DNA of 64,000 nucleotides from Hemicordylus capensis (GCF_027244095.1 NC_069665.1:4156501-4220500); one strand, 5' to 3'. Counted from the first letter of the stretch, positions 32,155 through 45,507 are shown. The notes: generated by a model not told the origin, from the sequence alone. Translations and numbers: made by a program.

Positions 32155-32547
32155 GCAGAGGCGTAACTATAGGAGGGGCAGGGGGGCACGTGCCCCGGGC
32201 ACCATCTTTTCTGGTCACGTGGGGGGCGCCACCATGACAAAAAAAATTTTTTTTTAAATTTTTTAAAATTTTTTGGTTAATACAAATGTTTCCTGCTCAG
32301 TGCAGCAGCGCTGCAGCAGTCAAGGGAGCGCATCGGCGCCCCCTCCCTCACGAGCGGTCCCTTCCGCGCCGCCCGTGCCCCCCGCCATTGCTTTGCTGGC
32401 GCCTGGCGGCCAGTCAGTGGCCTGGCTTGGTGACGGCGGGCGCTTGTGAGGAAAAACCTAATGTAGTATGTTGGGGGGGGTGGGGGGCGCGGGGGGGCGC
32501 CATTTCAGTGCTTGCCCCGGGCGCCGTTTTCCCTAGTTACGCCTCTG
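32155..32547. mobile_element. Nested small hAT, unit B
   Basis: 393-bp counterpart of 11925-12320, flanked by CCAGAACG on both sides (32147-32154; 32548-32555). Differences from unit A are mostly lengths of homopolymer runs. Confidence 0.87.
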
Positions 32548-32617
32548 CCAGAACGGAGCCCATCATCGGCATGCTTGCTCCCCCGCCTCCCCCAAGTGAT
32601 TCTGCTGCAAGTGACTG

Positions 32618-32764
32618 ATGGCTCAGTCTGCGGGACTCAGGGGCGCAGCGCGCCTGCTGCTCCTCCTGGGGCTCCTTCTCCCTCCCTCCCTCCCTCGTCA
32701 GCATGGAAGGTATGGAGCAGAGTCACGACCACCAGGCCCAGCCAGCCGGATGGGTGTGAGCTGA
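32618..32764 (+). CDS. Captured first exon with signal peptide (putative), unit B
   Basis: Counterpart of 12391-12537. The frame is open with the same hydrophobic core LLLLLGLLLPPSLP and the same donor GGAAG|GTATGG (exon end 32709). It differs by Ala instead of Val at residue 5. The change sits before the hydrophobic core and would not disturb a signal peptide. Confidence 0.45.
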   Translation: MAQSAGLRGAARLLLLLGLLLPPSLPRQHGRYGAESRPPGPASRMGVS

Positions 32765-34959
32765 AGCAGAAAGCCGGAGCGTAACCCATGGAGCAGCCGA
32801 GGCAGGGGAGGAGGAGCCGGAGTCGCCTTTCAGCGCCTTTTATGCCGGAGCACGTGCTGTGGTGGTAGAGTGAAAGGCAGAGCAATGTGCTTCCATCCAC
32901 ACAGCGCTACAGGAGGGTTTCCAGGCAGTCTCGGCCTCCCGTCCCTGTCCCTCCTTGCTGAAGATATAACCCAGCACGACTTCTGTCATAATGAAACTAC
33001 AGGTGCATACCCCTACTCAAAATTGCAGGACGTCTTCCCATTATCGACTGCACCAAGCGTATATGTTGGAATGGTCCGAGTGCAGTAGAAAAACACACTG
33101 ATTTTGTGACATTCGTGTAAGGGATGGGTTCTTTTACCATAGTATACATTATATTTAAATACAGCATATTGGCAAAACAATCTAGAAACCCTCCAACTGA
33201 TTGTAAAAGTACCCTCCCATAAGAAAACCCCCGATTCCCGTTCTGCCACGCCCAGCCACTTCCTTCCTGCCTGCCTGCCTGCCTGCCTCTCAGCCTTGTA
33301 TGCAGGCAGCTGAAAGAAGTTTGATGATGCTATTTCTTGGGCATCCTTGTTCCTGTCCTTTTGGAAAGGTAAGTTTTGGATTTTCCTGATTATAATGTTT
33401 GTTCTTTAGAAGGAGCTCTCCTGATTTCCCTAGAGATATGCATCTAGAAACTTTTCCAGGGGCTGTTGTTTGTGTTCAGTGAAATCAAGGGGCTGCATGA
33501 AATGGGTGGAAATGGGACCAAACAGAGGGTTGTTTTATAAATTGTAAATAATAGACTTCTAACTTTTTTTTTAACCCTGAAGAAAAAAACCAGTGTGATT
33601 AAAACAACAGACCAAAAATTAAAATAAAATTAAAAAGTGCTAGAGTTCATGTCTTGTGTTTTGCTCTGACAACTTCCCCTGTGAATCAAAATACCATATT
33701 CTGGTAATAGAAAGGAGGGGAAATGATGGGTACAAATATGCAGTGCTGGATTCTTTAAAAAAAAAAGAGGATGTACAGTTATATTTTCAGATATGACAAG
33801 ATAGGTAGGAGAGCTTTAAGAGGACTCATAGATTCCTTATTGAACATGACATGTATAGATGAGGGAGATTAACTATTTCTGTTTCAATATTTTTCCTGTT
33901 ACCCTTTCATTTAGATAAGACAAGGTCTTAAGTCAGAGATAGAATTATTATTTTTTTAAGTCAGTCAGTCAGTCAGTCAGTGTTTTTTAAGTAAGAGTAT
34001 TAACTAAAATGAGACAAGAAGCCTGGCTCACTCTGTAGTTAAGGTATAGTGCCTGGTTTTAATCTGGAATATTCCTGTTATGCCAACTGGACTAAATAAA
34101 TTTAGATCCAAGTATTTCAGCTTAGTGCTAGGTGGTGGATCAAGCAAGACACAATTCATTATATAAGAAATATAAAAATGAACCTATAAAGATAATCCAA
34201 TGATTTACAGTTACAATAAAATATGAAATTGTACAGGATTGGTGCAATTGAATAATATATATATTTAAAACCCATAAACACATTGAATTCCAGATTAGGT
34301 ACTAAAAGAAGGATTAACTGCACTGAGGCAGATGTAGCATATCATCATAAAAGTTTTTTTTACTGGTTCCTAAATAAATGTAAGTGCCACTGAGGTAAAG
34401 AAAGCCCTGTGAGTTTGAGAAACATGGTCTAATCCAGATGGCACATCCTCATTCATGAGCCTTAGACAAGTATCTCTTTGCCTTAGATCCCCACCTATAA
34501 ATAGTAGCCTACCTTACAGGGGTGCTGTGGGGAAAAATACAGTAATGTAATGTGCTTTTCTCATTAGCAGTGCTCTAATCAATTATTAATGACAGTTTAA
34601 GATACTTCTACTTTGCATCTTTTTCCGCATTTGGTTTATAGCTATTCTCATTGCATAGCAGAAGTAGGGAAAGAAGAGCCCCTAATTGTTCAGAGGCTTT
34701 CTCTCTCACTTCTAGGTCTTGGCATAATACTTTGCTCATCAAAACAACGCAGAGATCGAAACAAGTGATTTCTGCTATTTTGGAATGTGAACTCATATTA
34801 GTAAGGTTTCAATGTACACAACATAAGATCAATTTATTGAAATGTTCTGAGGGAACATTTGAAGCATTTTAGAACTGACCTGAGCCTCTTGGTGCAGGAT
34901 ATTACATGAGAAAGCTATAGTAATAGTTTAATTGATTTTTGTTTATACGATACAGTCAC

Positions 34960-35669
34960 TCACAGGGTTGTTGTGAGGAAAAACCTAAGTGTAATGTGGG
35001 ATGTATCATCATTCATTGCATCATAATTCTGGTGTTTGAGATACAAGCCAACTTCACAGGGTTGTTGTGAGGAAAAACCTAAGTGCAATGTAGGATGTAT
35101 CATTATTCATTGCATCATAATTCTGGTGTTTGAGATACAAGCCAACTTCACAGGGTTGTTGTGAGGAAAAACCTAAGTGTAATGTGGGATGTATCATCAT
35201 TCATTGCATCATAATTCTGGTGTTTGAGATACAAGCCAACTTCACAGGGTTGTTGTGAGGAAAAACCTAAGTGTAATGTGGGATGTATCATCATTCATTG
35301 CATCATAATTCTGGTGTTTGAGATACAAGCCAACTTCACAGGGTTGTTGTGAGGAAAAACCTAAGTGCAATGTAGGATGTATCATTATTCATTGCATCAT
35401 AATTCTGGTGTTTGAGATACAAGCCAACTTCACAGGGTTGTTGTGAGGAAAAACCTAAGTGTAATGTGGGATGTATCATCATTCATTGCATCATAATTCT
35501 GGTGTTTGAGATACAAGCCAACTTCACAGGGTTGTTGTGAGGAAAAACCTAAGTGCAATGTAGGATGTATCATTATTCATTGCATCATAATTCTGGTGTT
35601 TGAGATACAAGCCAACTTCACAGGGTTGTTGTGAGGAAAAACCTAAGTGTAATGTGGGATGTATCATCA
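34960..35669. repeat. 94-bp tandem repeat, about 7.55 units, unit B
   Basis: Same 94-bp unit as at 14735 but 710 bp long, four units more. The order of the two unit types (a: GTGTAATGTGGG; b: GTGCAATGTAGG) is a-b-a-a-b-a-b-a here and a-b-a-a in unit A. That fits expansion in blocks by unequal exchange or slippage. Confidence 0.92.
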
Positions 35670-35756
35670 GATGTGTGTGGGGGGGGGCAGCGGGGGGGCA
35701 CCATTTCAGTGCTTGCCCCGGGCGCCGTTTTCCCTAGTTACGCCTCTGATTAAATG

Positions 35757-38700
35757 GCTCCTGTATGAACCAAGTTTAAGTCTCCAGGTGCCTCCCCAGG
35801 TGAAATCAGGAGGGTGGTGAGCGGGGAGAAGTCTTCTCAATGTTGTCGGAAATATGGTTCCCCAATAAGCGAGGGCGTCCTCCATCTTTCTTAGAAGAAG
35901 GCGAGCTTTTTTAATCGACTTGTTCACAGCGGCTTTTAAAGTTCTGTAATTGTCTATCATGTGATGGCTGCTGTTTTGAATTGTCATTAGCCTGGCCTTT
36001 ACCTTGACTAGAGATGTGGTGGTTCTTCCCCTCCCAGGCACTGTATTTTTTTTAAACTGTTTTTTAAAATTCATGATGTGAATTGTAATGATGTTTTATA
36101 TTGGTTTTATTGTAACCCACTCTGAGACCTTTGGGTATAGGGCGGGCTAGCAATGCAAACAAGTGGAATAAAAATGAAAATAATAAATAAAGAGCAGCCC
36201 CTCGTTGCTGGGCTCCTTCTCTTCTAGGCGTCCCAAGGGGTGGAGTGTGCATGGATTCAGCACTGCAACACCTTCAGAGGGGATGCACGCTCCGGGGAGA
36301 GATGCAGACCAACCACTCTGCCGAGAAATGCTAAGGAATCCTCCCCATTGTCTCCTTCCTTGGGACCTTGAAACCAGGAGAGAATTTCACGGATCTCTTA
36401 GCAAATCCACCGGTTAGGACATGTGAGAGCTGCAAGGAGAGGTTTGTCAGTTAGGCTCCGTTTTAAATGCTTGCATGTTGAATGTTGGTTGTGTGTTTCG
36501 TAGTCCTGGAAGTGCCTTTGAACAATGATTCTTTCAAAGCGGGCCAGCTCTTCATGCTTTAACTCAGGGCGTCCTAAACTTGGGAACTTTGGCCATTGTG
36601 GCTAGGGGTGATGGGAGTTGTAGTCCCAAAAAAGGTTCTCTCCCTGGCAGCATCTCCAAGACAGGGCTGAGAGAGATTCCTGCCTGCAAGCTTAGAGAAG
36701 CCCTTGCCAATCTGGGTAGCCCACACTGAACCAGATGGACCAAGAGTCGGACTCAATCTATGGCAGCTTCCTATGTTCCTGTGTAACATCTGGGGACCCC
36801 GGTTCCCTGATCCCTGTCTAACCCATCCTTTCCCCCCAGGGAAGTCTCACAGCCTCATTCTCCCTTCAGCACTGTGGAGAACAAGGAAGGATGAACTGCT
36901 GACCGTGCAAGGTGCCAATTAGCTCCGGATATCAGGGTTTTCAGTGTTCCCTAAGGAGGCAGTGGGGCAGGGAATACCAACCTTGAAGATGTCAACCTGT
37001 GGCTTGATATATTGTTCTATAGCTAAGATTTTTGTAAACCGCTTTGGGAGGTTCACCTGGAAGCAGTGAATAAATGCAAAAACATAAAATAAAATAGAAT
37101 GAAATAAAATAAAACCAGTTTGGTGACAAGGCACTTTAAGGAATGCTGCCCCCTCCCCCCATATGAGGCTCCTTGCCCATGACGCTCCTCAGAGGAGACC
37201 CTTTGACATGCTCCTTTGACATGCCCCTTTGACATGCTCCTTTGACATGCTCCTTTGACCCTTTGACATGCTCCTTTGCTTTCTGAGATTCGCTTGAGAG
37301 GGCCACGTGAGACAGCACCACTTTTTCTGCGACTGCACCCACCGTATGGAACTCCCTGCCACAGGATGCAAGCTTAGTTCACTCTGAGCATTCGGTTTGG
37401 GAAATGGTGTCTGTTTCCACAGCTCTTGCTGGGGGTAATGAGAAGTGTGGGCTCCTTCCACCAGGCTCCAAACCTCTCCCTCTCCCCATCTTCCTCTCCA
37501 CACACCCCACCTCCGCACCAATCTTTCTCAACGTCATCTGCTACGGCCACCATCTATCCACTCAGGGACAGAAGCTCAAAATCATTTGAGAAAACCCAGT
37601 AGCTGGGTGAAGTCAGTGTGAGGATGGAACAAGCAGACAGAGACAAAAATGAGTGGGACCAAAAAGAAAGCACCTGATTGACATCCAGTAAGTAGAATAA
37701 ATGGGTGATGTAGATGTATTTCATTTGCTATTGATGGTTGCATGAGCAGATACAGACAATGTGCATCTGGTAGCCCCTCCTGGGACCCAGCCCAGGAGAA
37801 TCACTTCCCCAGCTCCTCTCTTGGCTGCTTGACCCTCTTCGAGTGATATCAGCCTCTTCTCTGCCTCTGCTCAAGCTCTCCTGGCTTCTCCACTGGGTGG
37901 GTTTGATCTTCTTCCTTCTGCGCTCTCACCCACCGCAGCAACCTCCACGATCTCCCTGGCCCCCCTTTTTACCCCACTGGCCCAGACCCTCTCCTGGCTT
38001 ATTGGTATAAATGTCCCCTCAGGCCCCAATCCATTGGCATCTCTGGAGGGAATTTCTCTCCTGAGGCGGGGTCTCCGGCATGGCAGGGATTCCTTAGATG
38101 TATTTAATTTGCTATTGATGGTTGCATGAGCAGATACAGACAATGTGCATCTGGTAGCCCCTCAACAGCCCCTGGTGGCGCAGTGGTAAAACTGCTGCCC
38201 TGTAACCAGAAGGTTACAAGTTCGATCCTGACCAGGGGCTCAAGGTTGACTCAGCCTTCCATCCTTCCGAGGTCGGTAAAATGAGTACCCAGAATGTTGG
38301 GGGGCAATATGCTAAATCACTGTAAATCGCTTAGAGAGCTTCCAGCTATAGAGCGGTATATAAATGTAAGTGCTATTGCTATAGTGCTATCCATTGGACA
38401 GCTCCGAGGGCAAACGCTTCAGGACCTTGGCTAGCCCCAAACATGGTCCTAGAAGAGCTGGTTATTAAAGCAACATAAGGGGAGCGCTTCTGAATGCTGC
38501 CCAGATAGAGTGGATTGGCCCCTCCTCTCCCCTGGGGATAGCTCCGTTGCTTGAATGGACCTTGCCCAGTTTCCCCAGTGCTAGTTCTTGTGGGGCTGGG
38601 GACCTCGAATGGGGCTGACCAATCCTCTGGGGAATCGCCCGAGTCCGAGAGTGAAGGAAGGGCTGTATCCTTGGGTCTTGGTGGGGGCTTCTGGCTCTGG

Positions 38701-39480
38701 TTGTCCTGCTGTGGGAGTCCTGGCAGAGCCTGGTCACCGGAGGTCTGGGTTGTAGGGACCTCCCACCCTGGCTCATCATCCCCTGAACTCTCCACCTCTC
38801 CCCCCAATGGGGGAAAAAACCCCATCTAGGTCATGACAGTTTCTTTCTCTCTCTTTTTTGTAAAATAGATTGGATTGGTTTTCAGAATGCAAAGAGTAAA
38901 AAGTAAGGAAAAAGAAAATAAGAATAGTATAAAATCAAAAGAATAGTCTGCATCTCCAAACTTACTATATACTTATTATCCACGAATAAAATACCATCTT
39001 ATCATCATAGTTATCTGATCTGACCATATGTCCTTTCTAAGTAAAGTCCAAAGAAAACGTATGATAACGGAAAAGTGGCAACCCTGTCAATTCTGAGCAT
39101 CAAATTTAACCTGAATCTCTCTGGCTTCTATATCGTGTGGGTGTCCAGCATATTTTCTACCAAAAAGTTTTGAATGATTGCTTCAAGGCAAACTGAGGGC
39201 GGGGGGTGGGGGGAGTAGATAAAGGGAAGCAGTGGAGTAAAGTAATCTGAAATTAAATGCAGTTTTTCTCTGGTCAATTGAATTTAAGAATTAAAAAAAG
39301 ACTACCACAAATGTACAAGAGCTTTGTTTAGAAGCCAATCCAATTAGTTGGCTAGTTAATCACTGATGGCCTCATCCATAGGGATGAGTGCTAACTGGTG
39401 CTATCCAATGAACTGAAAAGGAGAGCTCCATCCAGACGCCAGGACCCTGGCAGCTGCAGAGCAACGTGGCTTGTCCCCAG
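35757..39480. other. Non-coding tract, unit B
   Basis: Colinear with 15156-18879. Contains an L2 tail (36070-36193), MITE and SINE remnants, the 13-bp minisatellite (37199-37279), the 68-bp direct-repeat pair around 37712-37779 and 38096-38163, the tRNA SINE (38167-38381) and the LTR-like fragment (38386-38837). No gene seen. Confidence 0.65.
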
Positions 39481-42046
39481 CCCCCCAAAGACACAGAGAC
39501 ATAGTTTGGGTGAAAAGGGCCACAACTTTATTCACCAATAACAATAATAACCGATAATAACCCTTAATAACCCATAATACCAATGTGACCAGCCTAATTC
39601 TAACTCAAACCCCCAACGCAGAACGGAGTAGGCGAAAAAACTCCCAACAGTGGCCAATGCGTTGAGAGCCAAAAATTCCTACTCGGCCCCAGAAGGGCGA
39701 CCAGTCACTAGACCCGCTCTGCTCCAGGGAAGGGAGGGAGGGGGATGCTCGGCCCAAACGGAAGAGCTGGGGCAGGGAAATAGTAATAATAATAAGAGAG
39801 AGACCAGCCCGCCCGCCCAAATCATTTCCCCCCAAGCGAACCACAATGACATCAGGCCCAGGGAACCTAGCTCAATCATCCCAAATGGCAGGGAGCAACT
39901 GGCTCCATAACATGCCCCTCCTACCCAACCAAGAAACAGAAGCACGCTTCCCAAAACCCAACTGGGCGCCCCAATGGGAGGAGCTGGCCCTCTTGAAGGC
40001 CCCAAAGACCGACGAATGGCCGCAAACCAGGACCCGAACAGGAGCCGCCGATCCGCCAGCACCTGCCAAGAAAACAAAAGGTCAGAGTGGGCACTGCCAC
40101 CTTCCATTCAGCACACGTAGCGCCACACCACCGAGGACTTCCATCGCCCTCTCCTTTGAACGACGTCCACTCTCAGCCCCATGCGAGCAGCCGTGGTGGC
40201 AGCCCCAATCCGTAAGGAGTGCAGTGTAAGTCCCTCCAAGGGAACCCCGGCCAAAGTCAAGGCCCTTTGTGTAACTGCCAGGAACTGATACTGGGTGAGG
40301 GGTTTGCCTTGTCCTCGTGCACAAAAAGGCAGCCCTCCGGAAAGGGCCCAAGATCCAGGTAACGCCGCAAGGCTTGCGTTTCGCGGCTTCATGCTCCTTA
40401 CACGACTCTCCCTCCTTATGCTTGACTGCCGGTTCCCGAAAGAAAAGGCTAAATATAGCCACATATTCGCCCTTGAGGATCTTCTCCCGGGTAGCCGGGA
40501 GCAGATGGTCACCCAAGGGCAGACCCATAGCACCATGGGGGGAAGGCAAAATTCCCATGGGATAAAACACAGAGGTCCCCCCTGCACCTGAGATTGCTGT
40601 CGGCGGAGTTGCAGAGCCGCCCCCTCCAGGGGCCAAAGCCGGCCTGTTACCCAGCCACACCTGCTCTGCCGCCCCTTGGAGCCCTGCAGTGATCACCGGA
40701 AAACCCAACGGAGGACCCATGCCCCAAGGCTGTGTGTAAGGTGCCCCAAATGGGGCAGGTCCCCATCCACCCATGGCAGGCATCGGCCAGGGTCCAGAGG
40801 GCCACTGGCCGGTGCCGCCGGGTGGCGTCGGTGCAATAGGCTCACCCGGGGACGGAGGCAAAGATGGATCCACAGGGGGTTGATCCAATGGCAGCTGGGA
40901 TTCCGGAACCGCAGGAGAAGGCATCGCAGGAACAGGAACGCCAGGCACTGGCAACACAGGATCAGCCGGCTCTGCAGGCAGCACTGGGCCGGGCGGGCCC
41001 TCGCCCTTTTCAAGAGCTCCTAACCTGTCAGAGAGAGATTTTCGTAACTGTGTTCCAGCAGCACCACGCGTGCGTCGAGGAACTTCCTTCGGCGCTCCAG
41101 ACGGGCCAGCCCCCTTGCTTCCAACAGAATGGAAGCCTTGGCCTTCTCCAGAGCTTCCATTCTGTTGATCAGGCCCCTAATTAGAACCATCTCCTCATCA
41201 TCCTCATCAGAGGAAGAAGCTGGAGGTGCAGGCCGCTTGGCCCCCTGATAGGCTGACCACCGGAATAACCAACCCCCAATGCCACCAAAAACAACCCCGA
41301 AAACCCCACGGGCAAAAGAACAAGACGGGCGTGGAGAGAAGAGCGCCCAGAGAGCCACTCGCTGCCCTCCTGAGAGACCCCCACTCCGACCCCCCAAAGA
41401 AGCCAACGGAAGAGAAGAAGGTCACGAAAAATGCCAGTAACCCCAAGGCCAACCAACACCCCCACCCAAACGCAGGGAGCGGCAGGGCCCCAAATAGGTG
41501 CCACCAATCAGAGCAACCACCAGTCCCGCCCAGTTAGGCTGCCCAATACGCCCCAGGCCAGGAAGGCCCAACCCGGACAAACCAAAGGCCCCAAGCCCCG
41601 AAGATGCCGCCCCGGGGCCGATGCCGCCGCACTCCAGCCGCAGGCCGATGCCCCCTCAGGCCGCTAAAATGACCGCCGATGTCCGGGGAAGCCGCCGCTC
41701 GGCAGGTCGATGCTACCCACCCAAATACACCACTCTTCCGATCCTCGGGCACACCCCGCCCCCCGCCCGCTCCGGTTCAGGCCAAGAAAAAGGTCTATGG
41801 AAGAGCTCCTTCCTCCACGGATGCTCAGCCCAAACTGAAGAGCTGGGGGGGGGGGGAACCCAGCAAGGGCCCAAGCCCCGGCCCCCAAACTGAACGGGCC
41901 AATCAGGTGCCTTTGGGGCCTCCAGCGGAGCCTGGCTGGGACAAACTCCCTCCCCTCCGCAGGAGGCCAAGGGGAGGGGCATCCCGTGTGGCTTGCTTCT
42001 CTTTCTTGGGGGCAGCTTGTCTGGCTCTTCGCAAAAGGACCTAAGC
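39481..42046 (-). mobile_element. DIRS/Ngaro-like retroelement fossil, unit B
   Basis: Broken copy equivalent to 18880-21490, with the same gag-like and recombinase remnants and repeat pair. It lies directly 3' of gene copy 3. Confidence 0.65.
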
Positions 42047-42352
42047 AAAATACAAAAGAAAGAAATATTCTGATCAATGAAGATGCAGAACTCTAGCCTT
42101 AACCTCTATACCTCAACCCAATCTGTACTAATGTTAAAACAACATCATTTTAAAATTATCAACACCAGAAGACAACACGTAAAATGTTAAGATTTACCAA
42201 TTTTAAAAATGAAGTGATATAACTTGCGATCATATGGGAGGGGGGAAGCTGTAATATACAGGGTGAAGACGGGCCCGTCAGAGTTCTCCCCAGCAGGCTG
42301 TCTCCAGTCCTGCTGCTTAGGAGGACACCCAGCGAGAGACGAGACTTGCCTC

Positions 42353-43839
42353 TCAGTGGCGCCAGGGGTAGCCATACTGAAGGGAGATGTTCATTTCCTC
42401 CTCCCGCTCCACGAAATACTGCCTCCGGCCGGCTGATGTCCACTGAGCCGCCTCTTCCCTCGCTCTTTGAGCCCGCCGCCGCATCAGCTCCCGGACGGGC
42501 CGTTGCTCCTCCGTCATGGGCCGGGAGACTTCCAGGTGGGCCGGGGGCGTCCTCCAAGGGATGAACGTGTCCCCCTTAAACTCCTGCTCTGCTGTCGTGC
42601 GCTGGGGACCAGGTGGAAGGACCGGATGCTCCGTGGAGGCTTGGTGGGCAGGGAGGACGGGTCGGTGGGTTGGTGTGGGACCCCAAGGCTGTGGCTGTGG
42701 TTGAGGGGCCGGCGGGGGCTGGCCCAAGGTCCTCCCAGCAAGACCGTGCATCCGCAAGCTATTTGCCTGCGCCAGGGAGGAGGGCCGGAGCATGAAGGGA
42801 CGGGATCCCGGCGGCCTCCACACTGGCGTTGATTGTGGGTGGGCCAGGGAGCTAGGGGGGAGGTTGGCCATCGGCATGGCTGCTGGCCTGGCCATGGAGC
42901 TGGGCGGTGCCTTCCCCGCTGGTCTGCTTGGCAGGGCTGCCAAAGGCCTTGGTGGTGGCTCGGCTGTGCTTCCCGATGGTGGCCTTCCCATGGACATCGC
43001 TGGTGTCTTTTGGGGCACGCTCTGCCCGGGATGTCCCTCTGCACTCTTGCATTTTGCCGGGGGGCCCAGGGCATGGAATACCTGCACGGAGTCCCGCATC
43101 ATTCTGGCCAGGCTGCTCCTCGGAGTCGGGGGCACAGCCTGGGCGGATCCACTGGACTCTGCCCCCACTTTCTGCCTCTTGGTGTCCCCAGCTTCGGCTT
43201 CAGGTGGTAGCAGCCGTGCTTTCCCCCTTCCTGGCAGGACCTGAGGCATTCTCAGCAGCTTCTGGCCTGGCATGCTACCTGCTGGTTTGGTGGGCTGATG
43301 GGGTTGGACGGCCAGCTCCAGATGGCAAGTGGGGATCTTCTGTGCGGTTCTCCCTTCCTTCTGCTCCAGGGGTGCTTTGGCCGTCTCTCCCGATCTCGCC
43401 TCCCCCTCAGCCTTTGGGCTTCCCCGTGGCACCTTGGGTGCTGTCACGTTCTCTGCCCCTGCTGCTCTTGCCCTCTTTCCGTTGTTCTCTGCTGGGAGTT
43501 TCCTGCCCACCAACTCCCCATATGTACGGTCCTTGGTCTTTTTGGGCGCCAAGGAGATGGGCGGCAAAAAGTCAAAGAGCTGCACCCTTGGCTTGGTACA
43601 TTGGGTGCCCTTGTTTCCTGGGGCTACCAGGTGGGAAGCCGTTCCCTTTGCGAGCACTTTGGTGGGCTCTGGTGGAGGAGGCGGGAAGAGGAATTCCGGA
43701 AGCAACTCCTGCTTGGGAACAAGGAGCTTCTTCCGATTTGGAAGCTGGATCTCCCCAGTGGGCGGGGCTGTTCCTCCCTTGGCCAGGCCTCGACCCTGCA
43801 GCTGCGGAGGAGATGGTGGGTGGCGCTCCTGGGTCCCTG
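42353..43839 (-). CDS. C2orf78: C2orf78-like protein, terminal coding exon, gene copy 3
   Basis: Counterpart of 21797-23283 with the same length, acceptor and stop. Comparing the two base by base I find eight substitutions, each changing an amino acid: Asp/Asn twice, and Ser/Asn, Pro/Thr, Ser/Cys, Met/Thr, Ser/Phe, Phe/Leu once each. The C-terminal block is kept apart from Asp to Asn in EEEMDIS. The frame is intact. Confidence 0.78.
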
Positions 43840-44080
43840 CTAGAAAGGAAGAAGAGAAGTCAGTTTTTTGGGAAAAGACAGAGCAAGTCTGTAACTTCAT
43901 CTGGCTCATTCTTTGTGGGCAGCTTTCCCCCATCCCAAGGCACAGATGCTGAGGGAGTGGCATTCCCCCCCAACCCACATCAGACCTCCACTCTTCAACT
44001 CTTGTTCAAGCACAAGGTTCTCGAAGGGCTGGTGGGGCCAGTCACGGGACTGTCCTTCCCCCACAATGGTGCACACCCAC

Positions 44081-44206
44081 CTCTGTGTGGTCCCAACTCT
44101 GGGATCTTCATTCTTCGTGCAGCACCGGTGCTGAAGCCTTCTGCCTTCTGAGTTGCAGGCTCCTTGATTTGGATGGCCAGTGTCTGCTCAGTGGCAGGAA
44201 TCAAGA
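44081..44206 (-). CDS. C2orf78: C2orf78-like protein, 126-bp internal exon, gene copy 3
   Basis: Same boundaries as 23525-23650: acceptor CTCTTTCAG before 44206, donor GTGGGTG after 44081. The exon is open and phase 1 at both ends. I see no amino-acid difference from copy 2 within the exon. Confidence 0.7.
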
Positions 44207-44823
44207 CTGAAAGAGAAGGACGGAGGATGACCAGGGGATAGGTCAGGATCTGATCCAGAGCCAGCCCTGCCGTGTGGTAAGGGGAGGTGGTGGATGTCAG
44301 TCCTGAGGGAGGGCGAGGGAAGGTGGCAGGGCTGACTCCTTAGGGGGCTCGAGCAGTCACGGATGGGTGGGCTAAGGGGTGAGGGCAGCAGGAATTCTCA
44401 TCCGAAGACAGCTTTCAAACATTGCACATCAGGGCAGACATTGAGTCATCCAGTGATCAGCTCTTGCACATTTCCCAAAACTCTGGGCTGTGTTTCAGAA
44501 TGCATGCTCTGTTCCTATGGCCAGGCCTGGAAAGGTGCCCCCCTGTGTGGAGTGGGAGCAGATGGCGTACTCTAGAAATGCAGCCCCATGGCTACAGGGA
44601 TGAGGGGCAGTGGTGAGAGAGCTGTCTATGGGGAGAATTGTTGGCCCTCTTGGCAAAGAGCCGGGGAATGCTTCTTGATCTTCTTCCTCCCTGGAGAAGA
44701 TCAGGGCTCCGAAGAATATATTGCGAAGACCATGGCCTCAGGAGAAGGATTGCGCCTGACACGTGGGAAGGACACAGGGAGCCCTAGGCGGCAGGACGCC
44801 CCTTTCCCAGCATCAGCACTCAC
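44207..44823. other. Intron of C2orf78-like gene, copy 3
   Basis: 617 bp, matching 23651-24267 with scattered substitutions. Nothing else recognised. Confidence 0.65.
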
Positions 44824-45507
44824 CTCTGGACGCACGGCGAATGTCCGTCGGCTTGCCGCTCCTGGGCTGATCCGGTGGGGCTGGGCGGAACCCCCCAGCG
44901 GCAGCGGTGGTGCTGCTGCCTTCTGATTGCAGCCGGTGGGCCAGCAGGACCAGATTCCTCTTGCGCGCCGGGTCCGCCCTGGCCGGCTGGGCCAGAGATG
45001 TTCTTGCAGCAGGAGGGATGGGGGCAAGCTGGGCCAGAGATGTTGTCTCCGCAGGAGGGATGGGGGCAAGCGTGGCATGTCTGTAGCCAGGAGCCTCCCT
45101 CACCCTATGCAAGAATGGTGGGAACTCTTCCGGCTCTGGAGGTCGCAGCTGGCCAAAGGATGGATGGCCAAAGAATTGGGCCATGGGGCCCGCAGTGGGA
45201 CGGCTGGGGGCCAGCGGCCCAAAGAAGGGTCCGGGGAGATGGTAGGGGGATGCCGCCGGTGAGCCAGGCCGCTGGTGCTCCCGTTGCGGCTTCCGCAGAT
45301 CTCCCTCTGCTGGGTGGCTGTGGTCCCTGCTGTCCCTCCCTTCGATGGATTGAAGGGAGAGGTCAGAGACCGAGGACCACATGGAGGTGGAACCAATGGT
45401 CGCCGTCGGTGTCTCGAGGAAGCTGCTGGGCGAACCGCCTCCTTCCCCGGCCGAGCTCGCGCTCGTACAGGCAGAGCCAGCAGACGGCCTCTTTTCAGTC
45501 GACTCAT
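44824..45507 (-). CDS. C2orf78: C2orf78-like protein, internal exon, gene copy 3
   Basis: Same exon as 24268-24951, open, with conserved splice sites. It shares Gln in PMAQFFG with copy 2. It has a unique two-base change that turns ArgAsp into SerHis (SHPAEGD) and one silent change nearby in a Ser codon. Confidence 0.72.

Larger units (their letters stand above)
31078..35748. mobile_element. Large hAT-type element with captured interior, unit B
   Basis: Orthologous copy of 10875-15147, with the same termini (CAGAGGCGTAAC) and the same ATTAAATG duplication (31070-31077; 35749-35756). It is 4671 bp, longer than in A. Four extra 94-bp units account for 376 bp. A further ~30 bp near the left end (GTGGGTCACGTGGGGG) is present here but missing in A. 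No transposase frame. Confidence 0.88.
24169..44724. repeat. Tandem segmental duplication, unit B
   Basis: Second copy of the array unit, 20,556 bp from its start to the start of unit C. It lacks both the LINE of unit A and the Helitron of unit C, so it gives the uninterrupted target sites of both: 28757-28761 for the LINE and 28497|28498 for the Helitron. It keeps the large hAT element (31078-35748) and has the longer version of the 94-bp tandem repeat inside it. Confidence 0.97.
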
